Shown: positions 1-39,331, counted from the stretch's first letter. The stretch: DNA of 64,000 nucleotides from Hermodice carunculata (GCA_964020975.1 OZ026620.1:73446600-73510599), one strand, 5' to 3'. Program-made: numbers and translations. The notes: generated from the sequence alone by a model not told the origin.

Positions 1-142
1 TGCATCTGCTTAATTATTTTGGGGGATTTTGGTTGTATGCTTCCCCAAAACCGCCTGCCTAACTACTTTAAAACTGGATATGGACACTTCTGGGGACCCT
101 AAGAACTTGGTTTCCACATCCGGTGGAGCTCCAACTTTTTTG

Positions 143-185
<43 letters not shown>

Positions 186-1862
186 TATTTTGTTTTTTGG
201 TTTTTTTTTTTTGGTTGTTTCTTATGTTTTTTTTCCATTTTTTAAGACTCTACTTTTCTTTTGTCTCCTCCCAACATGTATGTTTGATCATTCCAAACGT
301 GGTCAGAGTGTGCCTAGAGTTAGTCTCCACCATGTCGGTTCATCAGATATCTTTATTTGATTTTTAACAAATTATCTAAATTAGGCAAAGTGGGTGTTGG
401 CATATGTACATGTTAGCATCATTACTGTAACATTACAGGAATAGCAAACATATCTGTCATAGTGGCTGATATATCGGTAAATTTGGTCAGCAGGTTTATG
501 GGTTTTCTTAATCAATTATGGGAAAGTACCTATTGAGTTTCTTCTTATGGAGTTGTCAATTTGGATCTTACGTGACATTGAAAGGCTAAATGGGAAATCT
601 AAGGGTCGTGGTTACTATTAAATTTTAACTGGAACATAGCTCTACCGTTTATTTTGACATTTTTAATTTTGACCTTGATTGATTCTGAAAAGTAAAACGA
701 CTATATTGGCTTACATTTTAGTAATGATGAATTATATCACTATTCATTTGTAAAAGAGACTCATGCACTGCATTAGTGAAGACTATTACAAACAGTGACG
801 ACGGTCGTAAACAAAGGTAACCTTGATACCATTTTAAACTTGACAGGACCAGTTCAGTCTACGCATGGAAGGTAAGCTCAGCACAAGACTGTCACAGTCC
901 AGTCCTCTTGCTTTAATATGGTGTCGGACCTTTCTTGAAAAAAAGTATCTATTAAACTATATTTGAGATTTTGGTTGTATGCATATTACTTCCTATTACA
1001 CAACCCGAGTGTTATTTTAACATCAACTTGGAAAAATCCGTCTTCACTTTATTTAACTTGCGCAAAATCAAATGTATTTTATTATAAGAGTATGCCACAT
1101 ATATTAAAATTAAATGCCCTTATTTGACTTTTTACGCTTCTGTCTATCCACAAAAAGGCAACAAATATAGAAAGGTCCCAGGAAGTGGCGTATTTGACCA
1201 TCATCGTTACGAAACAATAATAAAAAAATGGCATTTAACTTTTCGTCAACCTTCTGTTGGAAAAGATCATATCAAAGTCATTTTGTGGAAAACAAAATGT
1301 ACAATTTGTATTTAATCCTTCATTTGATAATGGCGTCAATCTTTTTGAAGCGTTGTTAACGGTCCAACGTTTTAAGGCAAAAAAGCGTCATTTTGCTTAA
1401 GTGTGGCATATTTAAAAGGCGACACGGACGTCGTTTTAAACGACTGGTAATTATGGCTTCGGTTGAAGCGACTGTATGTTACGGATTCAGCTACAAAGGA
1501 CTTAAGCCTTCTTCATATGAAACACGTTTACTCGTCAAGAAGGAAAGCGCTAATACATGAGCTTATATTTCAAAAAAACATATGACAAATGATTCAATCT
1601 CCACAGTACTTTTTTTCAAAATTAAAAAAAACAAGTCAAAGAAATGAAACAAAACAGAAAACAACAAACAAACAATTAACCATAAAATGATTATCAAAGA
1701 AGCAAAACAAAAACAAGACGAAACAGACTTAGTGAGACTAAATTATAACAAAATTAAAATGAACTTTACTATGTGTAGAATTACCAAACAACAAATCCAC
1801 ATTATCAGTACCCTGATGTTGAATGCTGACACACTAATTGCTGTAGGAATCACAACACCAAC
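1..1862. other. Intron of gene B, no exon recognised
   Basis: The stretch is AT-rich. It has a T-tract at about 138-184 and short A/T-rich runs. The 63-codon open frame at 1124-1315 on the plus strand has no recognisable motif. I looked on the minus strand for the terminal esterase exon (a stretch like NPCGND...W.PF, as in gene A) and did not see it. Confidence 0.5.
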
Positions 1863-26786
<24,924 letters not shown>

Positions 26787-28140
26787 GCAGTCAACTTAAA
26801 GATATGAAATCTGCTTTGTTCACAAGACGATGGTGCTAGGTCGACCAAACAGTGTGTGAAAACAAAATATGTGTGAGATACACAGCATTCGATGTGTCCA
26901 TGGATTGTGTCCGTAAAATCGAGTGACCAATTTTAAATAAGCACCAATTGCCGTCAGGGAAGGTTTCAGAACCTGCAAGGGCAATCAAGAAACGTCTCCA
27001 GCATGTATTTGCAGAAATAATTTAATATGCTGATGTATGCTATGCTATCAGAGCAGTGGTCAAAATAGCAGGAAATGCGTCCGTAATTACGTAAGGATAT
27101 CTCAATGAGCCTTTAAAATATTTTCTTACTGAACGAATCGAGCTGACAGTCTCAAAATGAGAGCGAAGACGTGAGAATATATTCTTCAGTCAATGAGCGT
27201 ACTTGCATTATAATAGGAACCAATGGGCCAAGCGGTTTTAGAAATTCCATTTTCGAATTTTGCCATCATGTAATGAATAAATTATAAATAAGCAATGGAG
27301 CCTGACGATTTGAAAACGCTTTGTACAGACTCACACGTGGTGCATCCACATCAGTTTTGAAGTGGGTGGGGCAAAGATGTTGGATTAGAAATTACGGATG
27401 GACGATTGACGACTGACAATCTTATAAGCTAAACTTACTTGCAAGGTAGCTGACGTGAAATGTCAAAGTTTATTCTTCTCTGCAACACTAGGTCAGTTCC
27501 TTTGTGTTTGCACACCTGATCACCTAATTTTAATTTTGGACAATTTTTTTCCATGTAGAAATCAGTCAATTTTTTGTATGCTAAAGCTATTTGGGGCTTC
27601 ATCCCCTAAATGGGTGCATACAATTGTTAAAATTTGATAAGAATAGAATCTGGCCAATCACGATGAAACCGAAGGTTTTCAAAATTAAGGAAATGTGTTA
27701 ATTTAGACGACACTGCGCGCTATGAAACTTTGGGACGTTATGTTGGTGGTAACTAAAGTCCTGCCGCGATGCAAGAATATAGCAGCTGGATGTGCAGCAC
27801 TTTAATATTGAGAAAACCGTTTCACGAATAGCTGTGTTTCTACACATAGATGTTCCCTTAGGTAACTTTCGCCTAATGTATGAATTAGATGATGATTCTG
27901 TAATTGTGCCTTCTCTGGTGGGGATGCATATATAGTGTCTTTAGTATTATCTTTTTTCTTCCTGACTCAGCTAATGTGACAAATTGATGGATCCTAGGCC
28001 CGTGATTACTGTAAATGTACTAGTTTTGGCGTGTAAATAATTGATGGGTTTTGTATTTAACCTATTTCACTGAATGCTGAATTTTGCTTTTTTCGACACA
28101 ACTCATATTAAATCAATGTTAAAATGCTATTTCACTTTGA
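26787..28140. other. Upstream region of gene B, nothing recognised
   Basis: This holds the unknown promoter of gene B. I could not pick a TATA box or initiator with confidence. The open frame at 27455-27637 has no known motif. No transposon or exon signature was seen. Confidence 0.4.
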
Positions 28141-28166
28141 GCATGAATGACCTTGATAAGTCAGAC

Positions 28167-28167
<1 letters not shown>

Positions 28168-28203
<36 letters not shown>

Positions 28204-28514
28204 TTAAACAAAATAAGCATCTTACTTTAACTGTGATGTTGCTGGGCGATCGAGACATCGCCCGTGAAAGCGAGATAGCTTTCATAAATCTACAGCTTCC
28301 AGACACTTCGAATGCTTGATGCGCCTTGAAAGCTAGCTAGCTTTCATGTCATCTCCCAAGCCATAATCCAGACCTCGCCCTTCTGACCTGAGCGAGAGAT
28401 TCACGCGTAAAGAGTACGTCGCTTCCTGAGAATGCGCAGTTAAGAGCTTACATTACCTGGTTACCTCTCCCGTTTTCGCCCTTCTGAAACCCTGTTGCCC
28501 TAAGTGTTTGCGCA

Positions 28515-28597
<83 letters not shown>
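28168..28597. repeat. Two (TA)n arrays bracketing a non-repetitive 320-bp block
   Basis: TA arrays lie at about 28170-28201 and 28521-28597. The block between them contains a 20-bp palindrome (28327-28346) and a second hairpin (28264-28284) with the same TGAAAGC/GCTTTCA arms. There is no open frame of note. Confidence 0.85.
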
Positions 28598-28600
<3 letters not shown>

Positions 28601-29009
28601 CTAATTTTTAAAATCTTAACACTTGCTTGTCGTTTATAATTATCATTACATATTGAATGGATTTTATCATTTTTGAACCTTGCCGAAGTCGCTATAATGC
28701 TGCATCGTTAGCCAATAGTACCGAACGTAACATGGCCCAGCAGCCATAAAGTTTATTTGGACTGTTTGGTTAAATAACCAGAGAATATAATACGTTTCAT
28801 CAGTTTTTCCAATTATATGATCATATTTATCCTCCATTTCAAAATAAGAAATGATAAAATTTGCATTTTAAATAAATATATGTCAGTTAGTTTATGCATA
28901 AAACTATCCAAATATATTTAGAAATTGTTCAGAATATTTTTGCAGGGAACTTTGACATGAAATCATTTTGCAAGACACTGACAGAATCGATTCACACCAA
29001 CCCGTGGTA

Positions 29010-29028
29010 TTTTCTTTTTTTTTTTTTC

Positions 29029-29059
<31 letters not shown>

Positions 29060-29138
29060 TTTTTTGTTTTGTTTTTTTTGTTTTGTTTTTTCTTTTCTTT
29101 TCTTTTTTTTCTTTCTTTTCTTTTCTTTTTTTTTTTCT
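29010..29138. repeat. T-rich/CTTTT simple repeat
   Basis: A pyrimidine-rich tract of T runs with single C and G interruptions. Open frames across it are low complexity. Confidence 0.9.
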
Positions 29139-29968
29139 TGGAAACATCGTGGTGCAAAACAATGGAACTATATACTTCTTATGCATATGTCTAAATTGGG
29201 AAATATATACCTCTGGGTCACAATCTATGCAACATTTGTTTGAGTTTTTTGTTATGTCTACGATTGAAATGACATTTAGCTTTGTTGTATACATGCACTA
29301 TCATATCGTTGCGTATCATCTTCCTTCTGTTTTCCTAGTATTGACAGTAAAAAGTATTAAAAAGAGCCCAACCGAGTTTGTACTGCCTACATTTTGTGAA
29401 ATGACAGATCCCACTATGTATAAAATTGATGAATAAACTTAAGTACTCACTTGCTCATCTAAACTGGTAAATTGATATTTTCACATTTTCATGAACACAT
29501 GCAAATTTGTCAGTTTTTCACAGATAAAGGTGCTTCTTACCTATTTTTGAGGACCTCGACTACTCATGTTCATACAGTACAGGTAATTAAAAATAAATAA
29601 GGTGACAGTTTAGCCAAGAAAAAAAACGTGAGGACTATTTAGTGTGTTTGCATGTTAATTTTTTGAAACACGGCGCTCGCTAGGAATTGGTTTCCTAACA
29701 ACGATCTCTGTGTATATAGCTGATCGTTCGTCGTATTTTCAGTTTGACTGAAAGGATATAAAGGTATGGCCATTACACATAATTGGACAACGCTGCACTT
29801 AATTTCAATTAAAACCATTTGTCATTAAACCCGGTCTGCCTGAAAAAAAATCTGTGTCCATTTTACAATTCTGGATGAGCAATGTAAAATTGATACCTCA
29901 CTTTTGGCATATAAAATATGTCGGTAATGATTTTTCTGATTAGTTCAACTACGACTTACAAGTTCTTG

Positions 29969-30073
<105 letters not shown>

Positions 30074-31062
30074 GATATAAGATATATTTATTGAACCTCC
30101 TAAAAAGGAGAATATAACCATATACATCGAAATGAATACAAAAAGAGTGACACATAGAACTCATAAGATGAAGGCATAATAAATATCAAATAAATCACAT
30201 TCAAACCAAATCACAATCTACATACAGCACAGAATGATCACAATAAATATCACACAAAACACATAAGAATCAAATTATAATTTACATACAACAAAGAGTT
30301 ATCACAATAGAACATACGAAAAATGAAATCAAACAATCATGATAATAACGCACGTCGACAATACATAGAATAAAGCAATGGTAGACTTAATACAGAGGGC
30401 AGGGGAATAAAATCAGTACAGAAGGACACCACAAATAAAGTAAAACTGCAGATTTGGATTAAAAAGCCTTGGTAAGCAGTTTAACTAGGTGATATTCCGT
30501 GGAATTCCTCTCCTGGTATTTCGGGGAAGAGAGTAAAAATTTTACTGTGTCAGATATACCATCACACTAGACAGGACGCGTTTGCGGGACAGCCCTAAAG
30601 CGCCCAAGTATAGCTTGTACAGGCGACACATTACATGACATCAGACGGTCAATGAGAGACCCTTTAGGAACAGCACCATATACAAGAAAATGAGATAGCA
30701 GCCTGGAACATAACTTTTTGTAAGGCGACGAGACATGAGTAAGTCGTCGGACCAAGGAAACTGTGCCGTACGTGATACGATGGGTCATTTTAGGAAAATT
30801 TAAAGCACTTCAGAGTAAGGAGTGGTGAGACCTCTTGTTTATACCAAAAACGTATTTAACTATGGAACCCTGTGCAGATTCTATGGCTGCTAACTCACTT
30901 TCACTTAAGTTTATACAGTTCATGCCATAAGGCAAGCTTGGGACACCAACACGCTTCCATATGTAAGCTTTTGCATTCGAATTTAACCCTGGGTAACACA
31001 TACCAGCACCTGCTAACCTGTAGATGGCTCGTCGTGCACTAGAACTACACAATTTAAGGCAA
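30074..31062 (-). mobile_element. LINE 3' end (RT C-terminal region), minus strand
   Basis: The frame 31052-30810 reads ARRAIYRLAGAGMCYPGLNS, then VGVPSLPYGMNCINLSESEL and AIESAQGSIVKYVFGINKRS. The frame 30788-30567 carries on with ITYGTVSLVRRLTHVSS and FLVYGAVPKGS. The P.L.YG......S...L..IE..Q....K...G...R....LL pattern is typical of the RT C-terminal part of I/L1/Tx1-type LINEs. A stop (TGA) just after HHSLL separates the two parts. The 3' end has AATAAATATATC and merges into (TA)n. Only about 1 kb is present, a usual 5' truncation. Confidence 0.65.
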
Positions 31063-31079
31063 AATGGGAAACCTTACAA

Positions 31080-31436
31080 AAAGCAATTTTACTTAAATTG
31101 TCACATCTACGGCAGTTATCACTGTAATGCGTGGACCATCATGGGTATTATGTACAATGGCTATGAATAACCCTTTTGAATCAAATGTATTTTGTGCTTC
31201 ATAATCATAACAATCGTATAATGAATAAGTCAAAAAAGAATATATATACCATATATGGTATTTTTATATATTGGAACACTATACTTGCATATATGTGACA
31301 AGTTGCTGCAACATTTTACATCTTGCACATAATGTACTCTCTTGTACTATACTGTATGGCAGCTACAAGTTGCGTCATGTATTGTACCATATGTAAACTG
31401 TAAATAGAGGAATTCAATAAAAATATTGAAAAAAAA
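31080..31436 (+). mobile_element. Possible 3' tail of another retroposon, plus strand
   Basis: The stretch ends GAATTCAATAAAAATATTGA followed by nine A, a polyadenylation signal and tail like those of LINE or mRNA-derived insertions. No coding sequence is recognised upstream. It abuts the minus-strand LINE fragment head to head. Confidence 0.3.
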
Positions 31437-31859
31437 ATGTAATAAGCAAGTGTAAGTGTCTGTGGAATAATAAGGACAAAATCCTGACTGGAACTTGTAC
31501 ACCAACCCTTTTTCTGAGGTACTGCATTAGCTAATGATGCATTGACCTCTCAGTGATCTTGGATAAAACAAACAGGATAGATACTAGCCGACAGTTGTTT
31601 AACACCTATTCTCTCTTGTTTTCATACAGGGGTACAAGTGTTGGTGATTTAAGTTAATTTGGAACTTTAGCTGACCTGGTTGATAGATCAATAATTTGTT
31701 CACAGGGTATTCCCAGGTTGTCCATAGCGCCGTTGATAAACCAGCTGGAACGTTGTCCAATCTGAATGGGTCAGAGCTCCCCAAAGTTCATCTATGCCGC
31801 TGTAATGCTTCAAGTCGCAACGCTGCCCGATGAGGGACTTATGCGTGGGAAGACTTTAG

Positions 31860-31990
31860 TAAGTGTATTTGTATCTTTTTGTCCAGAACCACTTCCAAGT
31901 AGCTACTCCGCAGTCCGAATTCTTTTATCTCCATAAGCTAATCTATCCATGTCCTTGCATACCTATTTCAGAGTTGGACTCCAGGATTTT
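31860..31990 (+). repeat. Dispersed repeat M, copy 3
   Basis: GTGTATTTGTATCTTTTTGT begins the match, then CCAGAACCACTTCCAAGTAG, and CTACTCCGCAGTCCGAATTC with a small deletion (the TCATTACCCTATT part is shortened). Similarity fades after CATAAGCTAATCTATCCATG. No microsatellite touches this copy. Confidence 0.7.
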
Positions 31991-32769
31991 TGTATTCATT
32001 ATGTATAGAATTTATAACCAGTTACAGTTTTGGATGTATTATTTACATGCTAGATTCAAGGCAAGGCCCCGGATTTGGTGCTGTTAAGTATTATGAAGTG
32101 TTGCTCACCCTGATGTCTTAGAATTAGTTCTTTCTCTGACTCCCTTGATTTTTTTTCTTTTTTTTGGGGGGGGGAGGGGGGGGCTGCTTAATTCCAGATC
32201 AGGTCAACATGAAGATGATACTTTAAAAAAGAAATTCTTCTCCACACGAACTAAGGTCAGTGATTCAGAAATACAAAATGTCCTTTGCAGCTTGTAACTT
32301 TTTATATACGTGCAATGCTGTAATTTTTTGTGTCGGCAGGCAATATTACCCACCATTGTCTGGGGAATGGCCTCGAATGACCCTTTTGTTTCCAAGAGTA
32401 AAAGTACTCATATTTTGGGATAGTTTGATACATTGAACATATTGTTTGATTTTTGTGGACATGAATCCATTGGAGTAGTTGTCTGACATATTGAACATAA
32501 CGGCCGTATTGAAAGCAGAGCAGGAGCGTAAATTATCCTTATGAAAGCTCAGAGTAGCACCTAAAATGAAATATACAGGGAAGGACAAGTACGGATCCTC
32601 AATTGTACACATCTAATGACTACTGAATTTGCAGTCGTAATTCTGCACTGGACAGTGATATACACGAAACATATGTTCTACATTTTTGTAAAGATCTTGG
32701 AGTTGGGAATTGTGTGTAACTTGTCAGGATGATTATAAAAACTAGTCTTGAAATAACTTGTAAACCGTT

Positions 32770-32771
32770 TT

Positions 32772-32807
<36 letters not shown>

Positions 32808-32848
32808 CACAGACAGACAGAGAGAGAGAGACAGAGAGAGAGAGAGTT
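32770..32848. repeat. (GA)n/(CAGA)n microsatellite
   Basis: GA repeats enclose a CAGA/CACA block near 32793-32820. Confidence 0.9.
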
Positions 32849-32854
32849 GCCACT

Positions 32855-35800
32855 GTTTTCTGGATGATTCTGTGTACAATAAAATAAAATTTGTTAAAGA
32901 AATAAAACTACACATAGTAGATATATAGTACGTAGTACATATAACTCACGACTTCAGCTTGGAAGGTCAGATTTCTGAACCAGTAACAAGAAGGGGCAAG
33001 TTTCTTGGGGCACAATTTAAGTATTTTATTGTTGTTTAATAGTCTCTTATCAGAGTTTAAAAGTGACTCCGTCGAGCTAAGTGGTCATCGAGTGTGTTCG
33101 ACATTGTATCAACGCTGCCTAGATTCTTTCCTCCGGAATTTTGGTATCCGCTCAGGGTGAAAGGGTGCAGATGGACCACGCTTAGTCACGTGCTTTAAAG
33201 AACAACTATGTACTAAATCCTACATCATATGTAATCGATGAAATAATAGATTAGTCTGGCAGACACATTATTCATACGTATACCACGCTCTGAAATTTAT
33301 AATTATATATTTCTACGCTGTAAATTGGGTAGTTATATTGTGAACTACAATAAGATCAGACCTGGGTTTTTTGTTTGTTTGTTTGTTTGTTTTTTTTTTT
33401 TTTGGTGGGCGCACGTGATGATTCTTAACGTTTCAGATGTATTCCTCCTGATTGCATATTGTTATGTTCACCATATGTTTGGTCCCGGGAGTAAATTAGA
33501 TTATTTTTTTCGTAAAGTTCTGAAATGAGACTTGATTAAACTGTTTAAAGACAGATATTTAAAAGAATGTTAAAATGATCGCGAGGTAGGAGGAAAAATG
33601 TAAGAAGCCTTATCTCATGTTTCGTTATGCCAAGACCATGTGTGCATAAATTACCCACTCTATGGATAAACTTTGTCGCGTTAAAGGCTAGACTAAAGGT
33701 TAAAGCTACACAAGAACGCAATATGATCATGTATGTGTGACATCTTGTTTAATTTTTATGCATTATTGTTAGGTTACATTGTTGAAAAAAAATCATTTGA
33801 AGTGGCTAACGTGTAAAATGATATACCGCTTCCAGGTACTCAGAGTGTAACGCCTGTGCATAGAGTGGCATTCACAGTATTTATGTAGTTTCGTGCACAT
33901 TTATGAAAGGGATTTTCTCTCTAGCGTTAGAAAGGAATAACAGAGAAATTATTCTAGTCTATTGTTTAAGAAATATTTGTAATTTGTATGAATTACGTAT
34001 CAAAAAGTGAGACTTGATTTGTGTATGCTGAAACAAGTGACTAAATTATAATGACTGCGTTTATGAAGTTCCGATACCCACGCAGTTTCCGATGTTTGAG
34101 TTGCAGTATCATGAGATTGAACTTTTCGGATAATACGAGAGGTGGCTGGATGATCAGCAACCTTGACAGGTCATTTTAAAGGAGACTGTTTAGTCGAAAT
34201 GACACTTCAAGTTACACCAGGCATATTTTGTTTTTAATGTGACAAATGTTATTTTTTTCTTGTTTTGGTTGTCAACCAAAAAGGCTTAAGGTAGCGAGAT
34301 ATAAATGTGGTGTAAATCAGCATGGACAATTTTGAGGCCCTGTAACTTTTAAGCTGTTCACATGAACATACTAAAAGTATATATTTTTTTTGGATTTGCC
34401 CAGCTCTGAACTATATGTCAGAAAAAAAATCCAGACAATACTGATTATAACTGTTGAATAAACAAATCAAGAAGAAGGCATGTCGTTTAAGTCATACCCC
34501 AGCGCTCCTGCCTAATAACTTTTTTAATATACATACAAGTGCCTTTGGTGATTCATAAGGAGTGTTGTACTCCCAATGGCAGGGTCTTTCATGGGGAAAG
34601 GAAAGCTTGAAAATGCCCAGTGCACGTGTCCCCCCCTTTTGGGACATGTTGGCTGTAAAGCCAAGGCTGAAGACGCCCTCTGTCGCCAGTAATATTATGT
34701 TGCCCCTACCTGTTTGAGGAGTGTGTATGAAAATCTACCACCAGCCATCTGGGTGCTCCAATGCGAGACCAGAGCTCCTGATGGGTTTTGTTTACATATG
34801 CGCTTTGAATGTCAGCACCAACGTGTCATGCTTAGGAAGGTCAATATTCTTACAACCTCAAGTTAAAGATTTGTAAAGTTGACACTCAATGGTTGGAAAC
34901 ACATTTATACGATTCAGTTATCACAAAAACGTCCTTACAAACTTGTGATAAGTATGCAATTTTATTGGCAATATATCAAAATCCTAAGGTGTCCTTTTGT
35001 TTGGGTGTATGTGTTTTATTTGCGTAAGTGTAGGCATTCAAAGACGCGGCACCGCTTAATAAGCTAAATGCCTTGTACCATAAGACTCTATAAACGATTA
35101 AAGAACAACCAGTACGCCCAGAGAACAATAAAAGGACACTTTTAAACTTACCAAAATTACCTTTCAAACCCTTTTACTTGAAGGAAATCGGTCGGTAACT
35201 TTTTGCGAAATAATATGAGCGAGTTCTAGTAGACGACCCTCTATCTTTGTTGAGGAAGGCAATCAAATGTTTTCTCGACATCTTTGAACCAGGTCTGAGA
35301 ACAATAACGCAATTTTTTCTTTAAGGACAGGTAAGACACCAAAAATAAATCTCAGTCAATCCTAGCTCAAAATGTTTTTGTGTTAGCATAAGAAATCATT
35401 TATGTGTGTAATCGGCTTACTCTAAGGAATCTATATGTCCCTTATTTTGGTGTCTGTGATGTTAATTGTTGAATAAACAATTGAAAGTTGACCGCACAGC
35501 ATTCACCCCATAAATGTCGATATAAGTCACTAATTATTTGAGATAAACTCATAATTACACTTGCATTTTAATCCTGACATATTGGCAACAAAAAAAAAAC
35601 GATCCTGCGATTTTTTATCTTTGGTTGAATTTTTCTGTTATCCATCCTCAAAGTTTGACGTTTCAATTTTCCCTTTGATTTCCAGGATGTTCATTTTATT
35701 CATTTCATAGAAAAAGAACGAAACAAAAGTTTGGCAATCGCTGAATCCTTTTAGCAGTTCAGATATTACAGAATCAAAAGCTGTTAACCCGATTAAAATT

Positions 35801-37250
35801 CGCTCAGTCGTTTACTTGAAGTAACCATTTTTAGGTGGGGTTCTCATCCTATTATCCGTTCTGAGAAAACAAGCTTCAAAATCCTTTGATGTTGATCATT
35901 TGCCTCTGAAAAAATATCGTTCGCTCAAGTTGAGTTGATATTTATACAAGAAGTAGTAAACATTGTCCCTTAATATTTGGTGAGTTTGTCAATCAATTAT
36001 TGGCCAATCACATGAAGAAAAGGGCATTTGAAGTACGGAAAACATTATTCAGTGATCTGTCAAACGGCGACAATGATAATCTGGTTTAAAAGCGTGACGT
36101 CATGGGGCCCCGTGACCTCAGACCTGGTATCGAAAGTTGTGTTGCCTTGCTTCTTCGGGGCGTCATACGGCCGCTCGTGGTCAGTGGACGGATGGCAGAT
36201 TTGGTCTTTCGCCCCCTACCTCTTTATCCCGTTTTGGGGGATAGTATTTCATTGTATTTACTTCTATCTGTACACTTTATGTAGTTAGCTTGTTAGACTT
36301 GTCTGTTCACTTTACTTACTAGTTAACTTGGCATTATTTTGTAGTTATTTTCTGAATGAGTTTCATTTCCCTTTCCAACCACAGTTTTGTGTCGCTATTT
36401 TGTTTGTTTTCTATACTGTTCACGTTTATGCCTATTTCGATGTGTTTATTTGTACTTTTAATTCCTCATCCCATCATCGTTTACAATTACCAGTTCAACA
36501 GTTATTTAGTTTAATTCAGGTTATCATAGACATGCTTCAGCCGGTATGATAGCTCTACATATTTGACGCTAATGCCTGTTTCATATGCGAGTTTTGTTTA
36601 TGTTAATCTAATTGCCAGTATGACAGTTCCGAAAATGATGCTTCAAAGCTCGGTTTCTGCAATGTGCTCTGTGTATTACCCTAATGACACATATAACACT
36701 TTTATATTTCTATTTTCCCTTACCGCTCAGTTTCTTGTATGTGTTGTGTATATTGTACCTTAATGGCTTTTATGTCAGCTGTATATGTATTGCCAGGTTT
36801 CTGTATGCGTGGTGCATACATGTACTTTATCCTGACGGGCAATATGACACTTGCATATATATATTGTCCTTATGCTGGTTCTGTCTACACTGAGAGACCC
36901 GCATAAATACTGAATTTTACCTTTTTGTACTGACTTGGCTCTGTTTTTCCTCTTGATTGTACTGGCTTTTACTGAAACAGCAATAGTCAGTAGAAGCAGG
37001 TGCTTTCACTTGTGATAGGATGTACTGGATTGTACGGAGTCAGTAAATGTCAGTACTTTTGAGACATATGGGAGCTTGTCCTGGGAGTAGCAGCCCGTTG
37101 TTTCTGCCAGTACAAATCTAGAACAAGTAAGAGCAAGCGAATAGATTTCAAAGGCTAGGCTCACAGCAGAGCTATTATTATTGACAGAGGGCCCTAAAAT
37201 ACCCTGTGATGCAGCAAGAATGTATTCAATAGTTGTTGGAGAGAAGTCAG
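32855..37250. other. Intergenic, few recognisable features
   Basis: No exon of the esterase family and no transposon protein was recognised. Small items are a TTTG/T tract at 33368-33403, a candidate MITE at 35334-35455 and a region at 36540-36890 in which short phrases (TGTGTATTACCCTAATG, TATTGTACCTTAATGG, TGACA) recur loosely. Open frames of 60-93 codons here show no known motif. Confidence 0.4.
35334..35455. mobile_element. Candidate MITE with 13/14-bp inverted ends
   Basis: AGACACCAAAAATAA at 35334 and TTATTTTGGTGTCT at 35442-35455 are near-perfect inverted repeats about 122 bases apart end to end, with no coding sequence between. I could not see a clear target duplication, so this may be chance. 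Confidence 0.35.
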
Positions 37251-37287
37251 CACTAAGGAAGAACATTGAATTTATTTGTGTAAACAC

Positions 37288-37580
<293 letters not shown>

Positions 37581-37679
37581 CTGACGGACAGACCGACGGA
37601 AAGCAAGTTCTAAATCTCACCAACAGCTTATAATGGCGAGACAACAAAGCCATGATTGGTTGGAATTGAGGCGAAAGCC

Positions 37680-37785
37680 ATCATTGTATTTGTGTCTTTT
37701 TGTTCAAAACCACTTTCTGGTAGTCATTACCCTATTCCGCAGTCCGAACTCTTTACTCTCCATAAGCTAACCTCCGGCAATGACA
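37680..37785 (+). repeat. Dispersed repeat M, copy 4
   Basis: TTGTATTTGTGTCTTTTTGT is followed by TCAAAACCACTTTCTGGTAG, TCATTACCCTATTCCGCAGT and CCGAACTCTTTACTCTCCAT. The match stops after AAGCTAACCTC. It starts about 100 bases after the end of the TTTC array. Confidence 0.8.
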
Positions 37786-37789
37786 AACA

Positions 37790-39320
37790 CTTGGTCAGCC
37801 TTCACTCTTATTTAAGGATCAAGCTACATAGTAAAGGTACATACATTATCTAGTAACCCAGTAAAAAGGCAAAAACGAAATTAAAAAAAGGATAGAAAGA
37901 AAAAAAAATACAGAACCACTGGGTTTTTTCATATGATCAAATGTTACAATTATCCTGTGACTTTTACTTGTCAAACTCTTGAAGTTCAAAGTAATAAAAC
38001 AGCACCAGTGTATGTATCTACACCATCTAGAAAATTATCCTGTGTTGAGCTTATCATGACAGGCTCTTAAAAGTTGGAAACTTTGTTTTTTTAAGGTATA
38101 TATATTATATAATAACATACTAAGAAAAAGAGCAACACAAGATTCATTCAGATCATAAAACCGTCCTGAGAACTTAGCCATGCCTGGCCATTGAAGTTCG
38201 AGATTTAGACTCTCTGCAAAAAATATTACAGTTGAAAAAAAATATAGCAGGTAAAATTCACACATCAAGGATCTACAGCACATTATTCAGAACCAATTTC
38301 ACTTAGCGTACAAATTTCAAGGTTACACAACAGAAAATCGGACTAATTACCACGAGTCCATGAAAGATCTGTACGGTAAGTACCCATTTAAACTCAGTAA
38401 GACAAAAAACATATGACAGTAGTTTCAATTGTACAACTATGAATGATGTTATGAGTGCATTCAATATAACCACAAGTTATTCTTATTCTTTGTTAGGCAT
38501 GCATATTTATTGAGTGTTATAACAAAAATAACATTAAATTTGGTACTGATCACGGGCAGATCAGGTCCCGACCACATATTCTTTCCTTTACTCTTGACTG
38601 GGACTTACTACTACAAAACTGAACTGCTTTTCCTCATCTACACGAGGTAGATACATGTATTTCATGAACTGTATGAGATAATAGTAAAGATATCCTTCAC
38701 AAAAGAGATATCTCAAAAGGTACAAGGGGGTGGGGGTCCTAGAGTCTTTACACTGACCCAGCTAATAAAGCACCCCTTGCTGTTAGATGCAACGTTTTGA
38801 CCTGCCCTAGAGGTGGTAACTCTAGATAGGAAGCACTGTATTTGATTTAACTTATCAGAATGGTTTATGCATTTTTGCTTCTTTGACATTCATAATGAGT
38901 CATAATATGTATACATCTTCATGCATATTAAGTCAAAATTACATATGAAATATGTACACGTTTAACAATTTTCACAGTCTGATTTTGCCATGACCACACC
39001 GTTCACTTATTAATTTCAAAACATTTTCAATAATGTCTGCAATGATGTGCATTCCATTCAGACTTTATTGGAGCACCGATCATGATGTATATCTTTCAAC
39101 AAAGGATCCTGTCCTTTAAACTTTTTGGTAGATTTTCCTCTGGTTTTCATTTGACAAATTGTCAAAATTCACACGCTGATTTCTTTCTGTGGCAAAATCA
39201 CGGGTTTGAGGTGGTGTATACGTCTCTACCTCTGTCTTTGGAAGGTTAGTTTTGTCTTGGCGCAATATATGATAGTTTGAACGGTAGAGTCTGTTTTCTG
39301 CATGGGCGGTCTTGTTTAAT
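37790..39320. other. Intergenic, nothing recognised
   Basis: AT-rich sequence without a recognisable exon, transposon protein or long tandem repeat. The 82-codon open frame at 38283-38035 (minus) has no known motif. Confidence 0.4.
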
Positions 39321-39331
39321 TGGTTAGCATG

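Noticed and set aside
1124-1315. 63-codon open frame considered as the last gene B exon
   Set aside because: It is on the wrong strand and lacks the NPxG...W.PF and hydrophobic segments expected.
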